Below, piece by piece: positions 44,047-53,199 of a stretch of DNA of 64,000 bases. This DNA is from Neorhizobium galegae (GTDB lineage Bacteria; Pseudomonadota; Alphaproteobacteria; Rhizobiales; Rhizobiaceae). The notes beneath the pieces are model-generated. The model was given only the letters and a program-made list of their open reading frames with translations, ran no database searches and was not told the DNA's origin. Where the stretch lies: assembly GCF_021391675.1 (NCBI RefSeq), contig NZ_CP090095.1, forward strand, positions 3,849,501 through 3,913,500, in the 5' to 3' direction. Positions within the stretch are counted from its first letter, which is position 1, and each line of letters starts with the position of its first letter. Made by a program: the position numbers and the translations under genes.

Positions 44047-46245
44047 TCAGGCAATTTCGGGAAGCCCCCCGATCAGCTTATCGAGCGTGATCGGATAGTT
44101 ACGTACTCGGACGCCCGATGCGTTATAGATGGCATTGGCAATGGCTGCGGCCACACCGCAGAGACCGAGTTCGCCGACACCTTTTGCCTTCATAGGCGAC
44201 GACATCGGGTCAGTTTCATCCATGAAGATCACTTCCTGATGCGGGATGTCCGCATGCACCGGCACCTCATAGCCTGCCAGGTCGTGATTGACGAAGAAGC
44301 CACGACGCGTATCGACCGCCAGTTCCTCGGACAGCGCCCCGCCCGCTCCCATTGTCATGGCACCGATCACCTGGCTGCGTGCGGTAATCGGATTGAGGAT
44401 ACGACCTGCGGCGCAGACGGCAAGCATGCGGCGGATACGGCTTTCGCCAGTCGCGACATCGACACCGACCTCGACGAAGTGGGCGCCGAATGTCGATTGC
44501 TGATGCGTCTCGGTCAGATCGCCCCACGTCATCGTGTCTTCACCGACAAGCCCCTCCTCGCCTGCTGCCTGCGAAAGCGGAACGGAGCGGTTTCCGGAGC
44601 GCACTTCGCCGTTTTCGAACACGACATCAGCGGAGTTGAAGCCAAGCTTCGTCGCAATGGCTTCCCTCAACTTGACGCAGGCGGCATAGACGCCTGATGT
44701 CGAAGAGTTCGCCCCAAACTGCCCACCGGATCCAGCAGACACCGGGAAACGAGAATCCCCGAGGTGCACCGCTACCCTATCGATTGGCAGGCCCAACATC
44801 TCGGCGGCAGTCTGGGCGATGATCGTATAGCTGCCGGTACCGATATCCGTCATATCCGTTTCGACAGTGACGACCCCCTCGCGATTCAATCGCACACGCG
44901 CTCCAGACGGCAGGACGAGGTTGTTGCGGAATGCGGCAGCGACCCCGTGGCCAATCAACCAGTTTCCGTCGCGGCGAGCACCTGGCCGGCCTCGGCTGTT
45001 CCAACCGAAACGTTCGGCGCCGAGCTTCAGGCAGCCGACAAGGTCGCGGTGAGAGAAAGGACGCTCCGGCTTTTCGGGATCCACTTGCGTATCGTTGAGG
45101 ATTCTGAACTGCACCGGATCCATACCAAGCTTCTCGGCCATCTCGTCGATCGCGATCTCAAGCGCCATCAACCCTGGCGCTTCCCCGGGCGCGCGCATCG
45201 CGTTGCCTTCGGGAAGATGCAGCGTCGCAAGCCGCATCGCCGTCATCCGGTTCGCCCCGGCATAAAGCAGACGGGTCTGCGCGACCGCGGTTTCGAGCTG
45301 GCCCCCGGGCTGGTCACCCGACCAGCTTTCGTGCGCAATCGCCGTGATCTTTCCGTCACGCTCTGCCCCGATCCTGATCCGCTGGATCGTCGCCGGCCGG
45401 TGCGTGGTGTTGTTCATCATGAACGGACGTGGCAGGGCGACCTTGACCGGCCTTTTCGCCGCGCGGGCTCCCAGAACCGCCAAAACGGCATCCGACCGCA
45501 GGAAGAGCTTGCCGCCAAACCCGCCGCCGATGAACGGCGACATCAGGTGGATCTTTTCCTTGTCGATATCAAGCGTTGTGGCAAGGTCGCTTCGCCACCA
45601 GTCGATCATCTGACTGGAGGTCCATACCGTGACCTCATCACCATTCCATGCCGCGATCGATGCATGCGGCTCCATCATCGCGTGGGACTGGTCCGGCGTT
45701 GTGTACGTCTCGTCCAATGTGACCGCGGCGCTTGCAAAAGCGCCGTCGAAATTGCCGGCTGCGGTGTCAGGCTGCTGTGATTCAGCCGGCTTTTCGGCGG
45801 TTTTCATCGCCTCCTTCAGGTCGAAGGCACCAGCCTCCACTGCGTAGTCGACCTTGACCAACGCCGCTGCGGCACGGGCCTGTTCGAAAGTCTCGGCGAC
45901 CACGACGGCGATCGCCTGATGGTAATGCTGCACCTCGTCGCCGCCAAACAGCTTCGCGGTGTTGAATTTCCCCTTCTTGCGGTCGCCGACGCTGAGCGTG
46001 GTGACAACCGCGAGGACGCCTGACGCTTTTTGCGCTGCCGCGACGTCCATCGATCTGATCCGGCCCTTGGCAATCGATGCGCCGACCGGATAGCCGTAGG
46101 CGTAGGGAATGTTGGTCTCATGCCACTCGTAGGCGTATTTCGCTCGGCCTGTTGTCTTTAAGTGACCATCTATACGGTGGATGGGCTGCCCGACCACTTT
46201 AAGCTGGTCGATCGGGTTGGTCGTTGCTGGTGTGTCGAACTTCAT
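44047..46245 (-). CDS. paoC: Periplasmic aldehyde oxidoreductase, molybdenum cofactor subunit (PaoC-like)
   Basis: Large subunit of a xanthine-oxidase-family enzyme, 732 residues. Moco-binding stretches include SPFIGGGFGGKL and MRAPGEAPGLMALE. The catalytic Glu is expected in AKGVGELGLCGVA near the C-terminus. The E. coli homologue oxidises aromatic aldehydes in the periplasm. It is preceded by the FAD and Fe-S subunit genes with only 3-base or overlapping junctions. No adjacent paoD/XdhC-type maturation factor gene was found. Confidence 0.92.
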   Translation of the reverse strand: MKFDTPATTNPIDQLKVVGQPIHRIDGHLKTTGRAKYAYEWHETNIPYAYGYPVGASIAKGRIRSMDVAAAQKASGVLAVVTTLSVGDRKKGKFNTAKLFGGDEVQHYHQAIAVVVAETFEQARAAAALVKVDYAVEAGAFDLKEAMKTAEKPAESQQPDTAAGNFDGAFASAAVTLDETYTTPDQSHAMMEPHASIAAWNGDEVTVWTSSQMIDWWRSDLATTLDIDKEKIHLMSPFIGGGFGGKLFLRSDAVLAVLGARAAKRPVKVALPRPFMMNNTTHRPATIQRIRIGAERDGKITAIAHESWSGDQPGGQLETAVAQTRLLYAGANRMTAMRLATLHLPEGNAMRAPGEAPGLMALEIAIDEMAEKLGMDPVQFRILNDTQVDPEKPERPFSHRDLVGCLKLGAERFGWNSRGRPGARRDGNWLIGHGVAAAFRNNLVLPSGARVRLNREGVVTVETDMTDIGTGSYTIIAQTAAEMLGLPIDRVAVHLGDSRFPVSAGSGGQFGANSSTSGVYAACVKLREAIATKLGFNSADVVFENGEVRSGNRSVPLSQAAGEEGLVGEDTMTWGDLTETHQQSTFGAHFVEVGVDVATGESRIRRMLAVCAAGRILNPITARSQVIGAMTMGAGGALSEELAVDTRRGFFVNHDLAGYEVPVHADIPHQEVIFMDETDPMSSPMKAKGVGELGLCGVAAAIANAIYNASGVRVRNYPITLDKLIGGLPEIA

Positions 46246-46248
46246 GGC

Positions 46249-47199
46249 TCAACCCCTCGCTTCTGCGATCACGGCTCCGAGCGTGCGCTCGACCAGATCT
46301 ATTTTAAACCGGTTCTGCTCCGTCGGCCGCGCATCTGCCAGAAGCGCCGCGGAGGTCGCCCTGGCTCCCTTCGCAAGCTCGGCGTCTGCCGCTTCAAGCC
46401 GCCATGGCTTGTGGGCCACTCCGCCGACTGCGACACGCCCGGTACCGTCGGGCTGAATAACCGCACCGATGGAAACAAGAGCAAAGGCATAGGATGCGCG
46501 GTCGCGAACCTTACGGTAGATGTGGCGCCCGCCGACCGGCGGCGGCAGAACGGCGGCGGTTATGAACTCACCTTGCTCCAGGGCGGTTTCGAGATGCGGC
46601 GTGTCGCCCGGCAGGCGATGAAACTCCGCGATCGGGATCGCATGACGACGCCCATCCGGTTTCACGGTTTCCACGACCGCATCGAGCGCGCGCATGGCGA
46701 CCGCCATATCGCTCGGGTGTGTCGCGATACACGCATCGCTGACCCCGACAATTCCCAGCTGGCGGCTGAAACCGCCGATAGCCGAACAGCCGCTGCCAGG
46801 CTGCCGCTTGTTGCAGGGCTGGTTGGTATCGTAGAAATACGGACAGCGGGTGCGTTGCAGGAGATTACCCGCGGTCGTCGCCTTGTTGCGGAGCTGACCT
46901 GAGGCGCCTGCCAGCAGCGCGCGGGAGAGCAGCCCGTAGTCGCGGCGAACGATATCATTCGCGGCAAGATCGGTATTGCGCACCAGCGCGCCAATGCGCA
47001 AGCCGCCCTCCTGCGTCCTTTCGATCTTGTCGAGGCCGAGGCCGTTGACGTCGATCAGATGGGTCGGCACTTCGATCTCGAGCTTCATCAGATCGAGCAG
47101 GTTGGTACCGCCGGCAATGAACCTGGCGGTCGGGCTGGAAGCGGCCGTCTTGGCCGCGGCCTCGATCGACGAGGCGCGTTCGTAGGTGAAGGCTCTCAT
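46249..47199 (-). CDS. paoB: Periplasmic aldehyde oxidoreductase, FAD subunit (PaoB-like)
   Basis: FAD-binding subunit of 316 residues. It has [13 protein letters not shown] for FAD and the additional Cys-rich insert [21 protein letters not shown], which in PaoB holds a 4Fe-4S cluster. The ATG at 47199 is chosen because it overlaps the Fe-S subunit stop by 4 bases and begins MRAFTYERA, the family start. It lies between paoA and paoC in the standard order. Confidence 0.92.
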   Translation of the reverse strand: MRAFTYERASSIEAAAKTAASSPTARFIAGGTNLLDLMKLEIEVPTHLIDVNGLGLDKIERTQEGGLRIGALVRNTDLAANDIVRRDYGLLSRALLAGASGQLRNKATTAGNLLQRTRCPYFYDTNQPCNKRQPGSGCSAIGGFSRQLGIVGVSDACIATHPSDMAVAMRALDAVVETVKPDGRRHAIPIAEFHRLPGDTPHLETALEQGEFITAAVLPPPVGGRHIYRKVRDRASYAFALVSIGAVIQPDGTGRVAVGGVAHKPWRLEAADAELAKGARATSAALLADARPTEQNRFKIDLVERTLGAVIAEARG

Positions 47200-47834
47200 G
47201 CTTTTGTCCCCGCGACTTCCGTGATGGCATCCACGATGTTGGAATAGGCGCCGCATCGACAGATGTTGCCGCTCATGCGCTCGCGAATCTCCGCTACGGT
47301 AACCGAAGCCGGCGCGGTAAGGTCGGCGGTCACATGGCTCGGAATATTCGCCTTGATCTCCTCAAGGACGGCCACCGAGGAACAGATCTGCCCCGGCGTA
47401 CAGTAACCGCACTGGAAACCGTCGTGCTTCACGAAAGCCGCCTGCATCGGGTGGAGCCTGCCCGGTTCGCCCAGACCTTCGATGGTGGTGATCTCGTCCC
47501 CCTCGTGCATGACGGCAAGCGTCAGACAGGAATTGACGCGACGACCGTCCACCATGACGGTGCAGGCACCACATTGCCCGTGGTCGCAGCCTTTCTTCGT
47601 TCCCGTCAGATGGAGATGTTCGCGCAAGGCGTCGAGCAGCGTGGTCCTGTTGTCGACGATCAATTCGCGCTGCTCGCCGTTGACGGAAAATGCGATAGAG
47701 GTGCTGAGGTTCATCTTGCTTCCCGAAGATTGCGCTGCCGCTGCGAGCGGCACGGCGCTGGTCGCCGCAACAGCTGCGGCAGACGAGATAAGTAAGTTTC
47801 GTCGGGAGATTTCAAGTTGGGTCGGGTTTTGCAT
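47196..47834 (-). CDS. paoA: Periplasmic aldehyde oxidoreductase, 2Fe-2S subunit (PaoA-like)
   Basis: Iron-sulfur subunit of 212 residues. [11 protein letters not shown] and the Ala-rich helix form a twin-arginine signal, so the heterotrimer is exported folded. Both 2Fe-2S sites are visible: [12 protein letters not shown] with a later Cys in VNSCLT, and CGYCTPGQI with NICRCGAY. The first gene of the operon, it overlaps paoB by 4 bases. Confidence 0.93.
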   Translation of the reverse strand: MQNPTQLEISRRNLLISSAAAVAATSAVPLAAAAQSSGSKMNLSTSIAFSVNGEQRELIVDNRTTLLDALREHLHLTGTKKGCDHGQCGACTVMVDGRRVNSCLTLAVMHEGDEITTIEGLGEPGRLHPMQAAFVKHDGFQCGYCTPGQICSSVAVLEEIKANIPSHVTADLTAPASVTVAEIRERMSGNICRCGAYSNIVDAITEVAGTKA

Positions 47835-48321
47835 AGCCAGCTCCAGTTCCGCAAATGGACGCGAGGCGCTACGACCGGTAGCGCAATCTGAAGCTAGTGC
47901 GGCGAAAACAGATGATTAGTGCCTGAATTCCGCATGGACCTATCGATGCTGAACATAAATGATGGGTCGCATCCGTGGATCTAGCTGAGCGAGAAAACGT
48001 CCAAGCGCCGCTGGGAACCCACGATCCCCGGTCTTAAACCGACTCGAGCGGACCCGCCACTTACGTTCTCAAGCTGCTGAGAGACCAACCGTTGCCGCAC
48101 AAGTCCCTGTTATGAAGAACCGTTGGTTTCGTTGGAAAGGGCAATGGCTTCGTGGTCATGTGCTGGCAGCTTGGTCAAAAGCTTGTTGACATAGCTGCTT
48201 GTTTTGGAGTGCCATAAGATCCTCCGGAGGGACGGGAGCACCTCTCAAGCCTTCGCCCAGCACAATCGAATCGTCCGGAATTTTTTAGGTAGGCCGCTTC
48301 CAGGAGCACCTCGCTCCGCCA
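47835..48321. other. Intergenic, probably the paoABC promoter region
   Basis: Nearly 490 bases between the paoA start and the end of the decayed alcohol dehydrogenase gene. No gene, clear operator or repeat was recognised. Confidence 0.5.
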
Positions 48322-49478
48322 TCACCACGCCGCCCTGTATATCGAGAGTGCGTCCGCCTCGCCAACCTCGCGCGGGTTGTTGACGAGAAGCCGGGTCTGT
48401 TTCATGGCGCCCCGCGCCATTCCGACCAGGTGCTCTTCGCCGATACCACGTCCCGCAGCCGCGGCTGAAGGCCGAGCTTAAGAGACAGCCCGGCAAGCCG
48501 CTCGATGAAAGCGGCGCATCGTCGCTGGTCTCCCTGTTCCGAAGCGAGTTCCGGAAAAACGTCCGCTGCGATCTCCGCGTATATCGGCGCAGCATCCGGC
48601 GCATTGAACCGCAGGACGTGCGGGAGCACGAGCGCGTTGAAAGGCCGCGGGGAATGTGGAAGGTCCCGCCGATCGGATAGGCCAACGCATGAACCGCCGC
48701 CACAGGAGAGTTCGCGAAGGCCTGTCCAGCCAGCATGGAGCCGAGAAGCATTGCGCCGCGGGCGGCACGGTCCTTTCCGTCAAAGACCGCCTTCTCGATA
48801 TTCGAGCCTAAAAGCTGCAGCGCCTGACGCGCAAGCATCTTTGAAAGAGGATTGTTGTTCGCGCTCTTCGACGCATAGGCCTCGATCGCATGAACCATGG
48901 CGTCGATGCCGGTGGCGGCCGTTATGTGGGCGGGAAGGCCTAAGGTCAGATCGGGATCGAGGATCGCGATGTCGGGCAGGATGATGGGCGACGACACGCC
49001 ACGCTTCTCGTTGCCACCGACCGTGATAATGGAAACCGGGGTGACCTCCGATCCTGTTCCGGCCGTGGTGGGAACAGAACCATGGGCAGCCGCGGCCCCT
49101 TCGCATTCCCTACGCCCCAGGCACCGTCGAGTGGCTCACCGGAACCGCAAAGCAATGCGACGACTTTGGCCACGTCAAGTGAAGAACCGCCGCCGAAGCC
49201 GATAACCCCGGAGACATTGTCAGCCTTGGCGGCACCTGCCGCGGCCATCACGGTTGCGAGGGATGGGTCAGCTTCGACTCCATCAAATACGATGGTCTCG
49301 ATGCCGGAGACAATCAGAGACGCGAGAGCGGGTTCACAGAGACCGAGCTTTCGCAATCCGGGGTCTGTCACGAAGAGAATACGACGCCGAGCTTCTGCTT
49401 TACGAGATCACCAATCGCAGTTGCAGCGCCAGGTCGAAAGACGACCTGTGCGGTCGTACTGAAGACAAACGGGTTCAT
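48322..49478 (-). pseudogene. Iron-containing alcohol dehydrogenase, four frameshifts
   Basis: Four breaks split one group III alcohol dehydrogenase of about 385 codons. The pieces read in order: MNPFVFSTTAQVVFRPG, ILFVTDPGLRKLGL, GFGGGSSLDVAKVVALL, the metal region GIDAMVHAIEAYASK with AVHALAYPIGG, then VLPHVLRFNAPD and VNNPREVGEADALSIY. Each break behaves as a single-base loss, at about 49385, 49080, 48640 and 48447, several in short G or C runs. The start (49478) and stop (48322) codons survive. It is either a recent pseudogene or a stretch with systematic indel errors. Confidence 0.85.
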
Positions 49479-49503
49479 GCACTTCTCCTAAGTCGATTTG
49501 CGC

Positions 49504-49790
49504 CTACGCCGGCGGGATGCTGTCGCGAAGTTTGACCCGCAGGCTTCTCCCGGAACCCGTGCGGAATATCTCAGGGACGACGTAGACGCGGCCGCAAGAC
49601 CTTGTGGGCCAACAGCCGGTTTTGCAGTGCTTGAGCAGAGCGTGCTGATGGAATGCAACGGCATCCTTTAAACCGATACATACGATCGCGCCTCGCCTGC
49701 ATTGGGTGAAGCATGCCTGGTCGCATGGTAGAGCGAATCGCCTTCTCCACTTCGGCGGGGCGCATGTGCCGCCCTCCTCCAGCCACGGTC
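49504..49790 (-). pseudogene. Degraded C-terminal part of an AMP-dependent synthetase/ligase
   Basis: Fragments in shifting frames resemble the end of an acyl-CoA-synthetase-type enzyme: GGGRHMRPAEVEKAI, then ALLKHCK, NRLLAHKVLR, and VYVVPEIFRTGSGRSLRVKLRD just before a stop. The last block matches the family pattern P-R-T-x-S/T-G-K, with the catalytic Lys replaced by Arg. At least two frame changes are needed. It is 26 bases upstream of the alcohol dehydrogenase pseudogene on the same strand. Moderate confidence only. Confidence 0.5.
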
Positions 49791-50311
49791 CGACAGAAGT
49801 GGAAGGACCTGATGAAAACTACCCCCCGTATACAAGGGGAAACATCAACGGTGCCGAGCGCGCCTGTGAGGCTCGGCCCGCCGATGCTTCCGCCGGGTTC
49901 CCAACAAAGCCGAACCTTCTTCAAAAGGAGCGGCACAACCGGGATTGCGACTGCGACCGACATTACCCAATCCGTCTTCGACATCAAACAATTCTCCGGC
50001 GGACACCACACGCCATCGAGGATAGATGGTGATCGACGGGATCTTCAGGTGATATCAGGCTTGGTCTGTGTCCCTATCTAACTGATGTTTCTCCATCTGG
50101 AGAATTCGGAGCAACTGAAACGAATGATGAACTTCCCCGCGCCGAAACGAGCGCGGGAACCTTGGTCATGACACCATGGCGCGTGGAATGCGTTCCAAAG
50201 CTTCGGACTTCCCACGCGATCTTCATCATCGGGAACCTTTTGCCACTCATCCAGATTGGAATGTTGCGATCCGCGCAAACCGCGCAAAGGTGACGCCATC
50301 GGGAGGATGAG
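49791..50311. other. No clear gene; possibly more of the decayed ligase
   Basis: A stretch such as PGGSIGGPSLTGAL on the minus strand might be the upstream part of the ligase remnant, but it cannot be extended with confidence. No intact frame of convincing content was seen. Confidence 0.4.
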
Positions 50312-50719
50312 TTGAACGCCAACATTTCGGCTGCGATACGCGCCGTGCCATCTGAAGCTAAAGAGGCCATCTTCAACATTTGGGCCCACTGGGCCTTTTT
50401 GGCAATCGGCCTGTCGATTGCCGCCGCCGTCATCGCTTTCCTGAACTACCAATTCAGTGGGTTCCTCGCATCATTGGCGATCGGCGTAGGTATGGTGTTG
50501 TTCTGCGCCATGACATTGATCGGCGGGATTGCGAGCTGGTTGTTTTTCACCGGCCTGCTATGGAGGAGGTCGGAGGCCCGCACTCCGCCACGCCGGATAC
50601 GCCGGCTGGCCGATGACGATATACCAAGGCGGTTCTGGTTCTCCGGGTTTCTTGCCACCTTGCTCTGGATTGTTCCGCTATATGCCTTGGCGCTGGGCCT
50701 TGTCTCAGCCACCGAATAA
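50312..50719 (+). CDS. Hypothetical small membrane protein
   Basis: Open frame of 135 residues with three hydrophobic helices (about 25-45, 52-80 and 108-130) and a basic loop (RRSEARTPPRRIRR). It begins at a TTG with GGGAGGA a few bases upstream; no in-frame ATG fits. No family was recognised. It lies between decayed genes and a convergent DUF6929 gene, so its context gives no functional clue. Confidence 0.55.
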   Translation: MNANISAAIRAVPSEAKEAIFNIWAHWAFLAIGLSIAAAVIAFLNYQFSGFLASLAIGVGMVLFCAMTLIGGIASWLFFTGLLWRRSEARTPPRRIRRLADDDIPRRFWFSGFLATLLWIVPLYALALGLVSATE

Positions 50720-50847
50720 CCACCGCATTACGGGACTGTATTCGAGGTACGTTTCACCGCTCGCGAAGCGATCGACGCCCGCATCGGAGTAGCCATCATA
50801 GCGTAACCTCAATGCGCAATAAATTGCACGACCGGAACAGAGCTGCC

Positions 50848-51765
50848 CTATATCGCAACCGATGCAGACAGCAGCCTTGCCGGTATCAAGGGGTCGTCCG
50901 CATCGGTGACTAGGAGCAGCTCCAGCGTGTCGTTTTCCAGCCGAGCGCTGATGCCCTCCACCTTGTAAGGCCGGTCAAGTGGGTGCAGGGAGACCAGATG
51001 TCCGTCATTGTCGGCGATCCCGATCGCAGCCCCGACGCAGCGCCCATCCCGATAAGCGTCGTCAGTATCTTCCGCCACGGCGCAAAACACCATTTCACCA
51101 CCGGGAAGAACTGTGGCGTCGGTGAAGCAGAGCGGAACTCCCTCGATTAGACCAAGGTCCAGCCGTTCGATGGCGAATGGCGCGACGGTATCGGCTTGCG
51201 AACTTTGCAAGGCACCGAGAACTTGCCGGAGTGAATAACGGATGATCGCGTTGTCGGCATGTTGCTTGTTGCCGCGCTGGAACAGGCGCAACTCGTTACG
51301 AACAACAACCGCGCCCTCAATATTGAGTTCATCGAACACTTGGTGAAGCGGACCGACAATGGGGGACATGTCCAGTTCATTGGGTGAACCGCAGACCGCA
51401 CCATGCGCGTCGAGTGTCAGTAGCGCGCCGCGTCCACGGTTTGGCCTGGATGCCGATCCCATAGCCAAGAGCGCGCCATGCGGAAAATTGTCGAAAGCCG
51501 GAACAAAGGTGATCGCCTCAAGGTCCGGCTTCTGCTGCTTTCGCTCAGCCTTACCGCTGGGCAGATCACCGGCAAACAGGCGGATCAGATGGCCAGGTTC
51601 AGAGGTATCCTTTGAAAACACCCCGAGGTGAAGCTCGTCATCAGCAACAACGTACATGGTCGAGCAGACGCAAACGAGTCCGCTTGCAGCGCTGATGTAC
51701 AAGCGCTGCGTTGTCGGTACTTCCGGCGAGACGTCGAGAGCTCGTATCTCTGTAGCGTTGATCAT
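50848..51765 (-). CDS. DUF6929-like, beta-propeller-type protein
   Basis: Protein of 305 residues with no obvious signal peptide. Repeated beta-rich blocks (GLVCVCSTMYVVADDELHLGVF, GALLAMGSASRPNRGRGALLTLD, PLCFTDATVLPGGEMVFCAVAEDT) suggest a propeller fold, and the order matches DUF6929-type proteins. The function of these proteins is not known. It is on the same strand as the Wadjet genes upstream, about 225 bases after jetD, but is not a usual part of that operon. Confidence 0.7.
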   Translation of the reverse strand: MINATEIRALDVSPEVPTTQRLYISAASGLVCVCSTMYVVADDELHLGVFSKDTSEPGHLIRLFAGDLPSGKAERKQQKPDLEAITFVPAFDNFPHGALLAMGSASRPNRGRGALLTLDAHGAVCGSPNELDMSPIVGPLHQVFDELNIEGAVVVRNELRLFQRGNKQHADNAIIRYSLRQVLGALQSSQADTVAPFAIERLDLGLIEGVPLCFTDATVLPGGEMVFCAVAEDTDDAYRDGRCVGAAIGIADNDGHLVSLHPLDRPYKVEGISARLENDTLELLLVTDADDPLIPARLLSASVAI

Positions 51766-51990
51766 TGCGCTTTCTTGTCAGTCCGAGCCATCTTACTCCA
51801 TCGCTACGCGGCAATGATCTCCCTAGCCTTCACCGACTGTCGCGAGATCTCTTGCAAGCGGCAGAACAAGACCGCAGCAACTTCTTAAACTGACTGTACC
51901 GAAACTTGTGTATTTGTTTCGGGAGCGACAAGCCATTGTATTTACTCCTGGAAAGAGCAGCACAACATCGATTTCCCTTGAAGGAAAATC

Positions 51991-53199
51991 TCAATCGGTT
52001 ATGGGCCATCCCGGAATTTTTGGATCGATCTGCTCTTGTTCCATGACTTTCGACCCCGGTTCTATGAAATAGTTCACAAGATCGGAGATCAATGACAGAG
52101 ACGTTTCGCTCCGCCGCAGCTTGGAGATCCCAGCCGATACTTCTCCGAACTTTTCTGCCAGTTCGCGCGACATAAGGTGCGGATGCAAAGGACGACCCAG
52201 TGCTCGCTCGATGGTCCGGAAGATCCAGGTGCCATCCGGATCTATGTCTGACCAGTGGAAAAACGGAACACTCTCGGGCAGAATGGATCCAAGTTCGGCA
52301 AGTGCCCTTTGCGTCGCGAGAGATGGGTATCCGCCCACGAAAAGCGTCAGCCCCACTCTTTCGGGATCCGCCTCCAGAACATGCCGGTTGAAGCTCGCAA
52401 AATTCTCGATTGTGAGGGCGTAGGCTGGCGGTTTATCGAAACCTATCCGCATCATCGCGGTTGGCGGAATACCAAGATACGGCAGTGACGGCGGAACGGG
52501 TTGTCGATCGAGCAGGAAAGCGCCAGACAGAAGCAGCGGCGGGCCAAACCGTTCAAGACCAAGAGCCGCAAACGCTGCACGCGCGCCGCTCGAAGGTGGA
52601 ACATCAACAACCCCTGTGATCAAGCGGAGCACTGCAGCTTCAAGCTTCTCCAGCGCCTTGCTGTTTGCCACAGTTCGCCGCGAAAACGTCCGATAATCCA
52701 GCCCACGATGGGATCCGTCCACGATGGCTTGCGCCAGCACGATAGCGGTTCGCATGGATGCCGCGTCGTCGATCCCGAGAGTGGCCCAGGTGCGGTTTCG
52801 CGACCATGCGTCGATAGCAGTCAGTGCCGCCTCGCGAAGCTTCGGATGAAGAGTGAGACCATCGAGCATGGTCTCGCCGATCCCGATCGCCGCTTGACGC
52901 GCCGGCGTCCGGCCAAGATGCCTATAAAGCAAAGCGGCATCGGCCACTCTGACATGCTTCAATTCTACATGTCGCCGTCCCTTGCCGTAGACACGCTCGA
53001 CTCCGCCCGTGCGCTCTGCCTCCGCAATCGAACGCACGAAAGCGTCGCTGGCCGTGACACTCGCAAATGCATCATGGTCCGGGTAGCCGATCGGACGGAC
53101 CGTACCACCTTCGAAACGATCGAGCAGATCGTGGAGCAACCCGCCTGCAGTGTCAAACTTGCGGGCCACCGAACTATTCCGCCGCCATTCGTTGAGCAA
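51991..53199 (-). CDS. jetD: Wadjet defence nuclease subunit JetD
   Basis: Toprim-type nuclease subunit of 402 residues (DUF3322 plus DUF2220). The Toprim acids are visible as Glu in TIENFASFNRH and the Asp pair in HWSDIDPDGTW. In Wadjet, JetD cuts closed circular DNA after loop extrusion by JetABC. It overlaps jetC by 26 bases, so the two are coupled. The body looks complete and no frameshift is seen. The start at 53199 is the first in frame and is reasonable for the family. Confidence 0.9.
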   Translation of the reverse strand: MLNEWRRNSSVARKFDTAGGLLHDLLDRFEGGTVRPIGYPDHDAFASVTASDAFVRSIAEAERTGGVERVYGKGRRHVELKHVRVADAALLYRHLGRTPARQAAIGIGETMLDGLTLHPKLREAALTAIDAWSRNRTWATLGIDDAASMRTAIVLAQAIVDGSHRGLDYRTFSRRTVANSKALEKLEAAVLRLITGVVDVPPSSGARAAFAALGLERFGPPLLLSGAFLLDRQPVPPSLPYLGIPPTAMMRIGFDKPPAYALTIENFASFNRHVLEADPERVGLTLFVGGYPSLATQRALAELGSILPESVPFFHWSDIDPDGTWIFRTIERALGRPLHPHLMSRELAEKFGEVSAGISKLRRSETSLSLISDLVNYFIEPGSKVMEQEQIDPKIPGWPITD

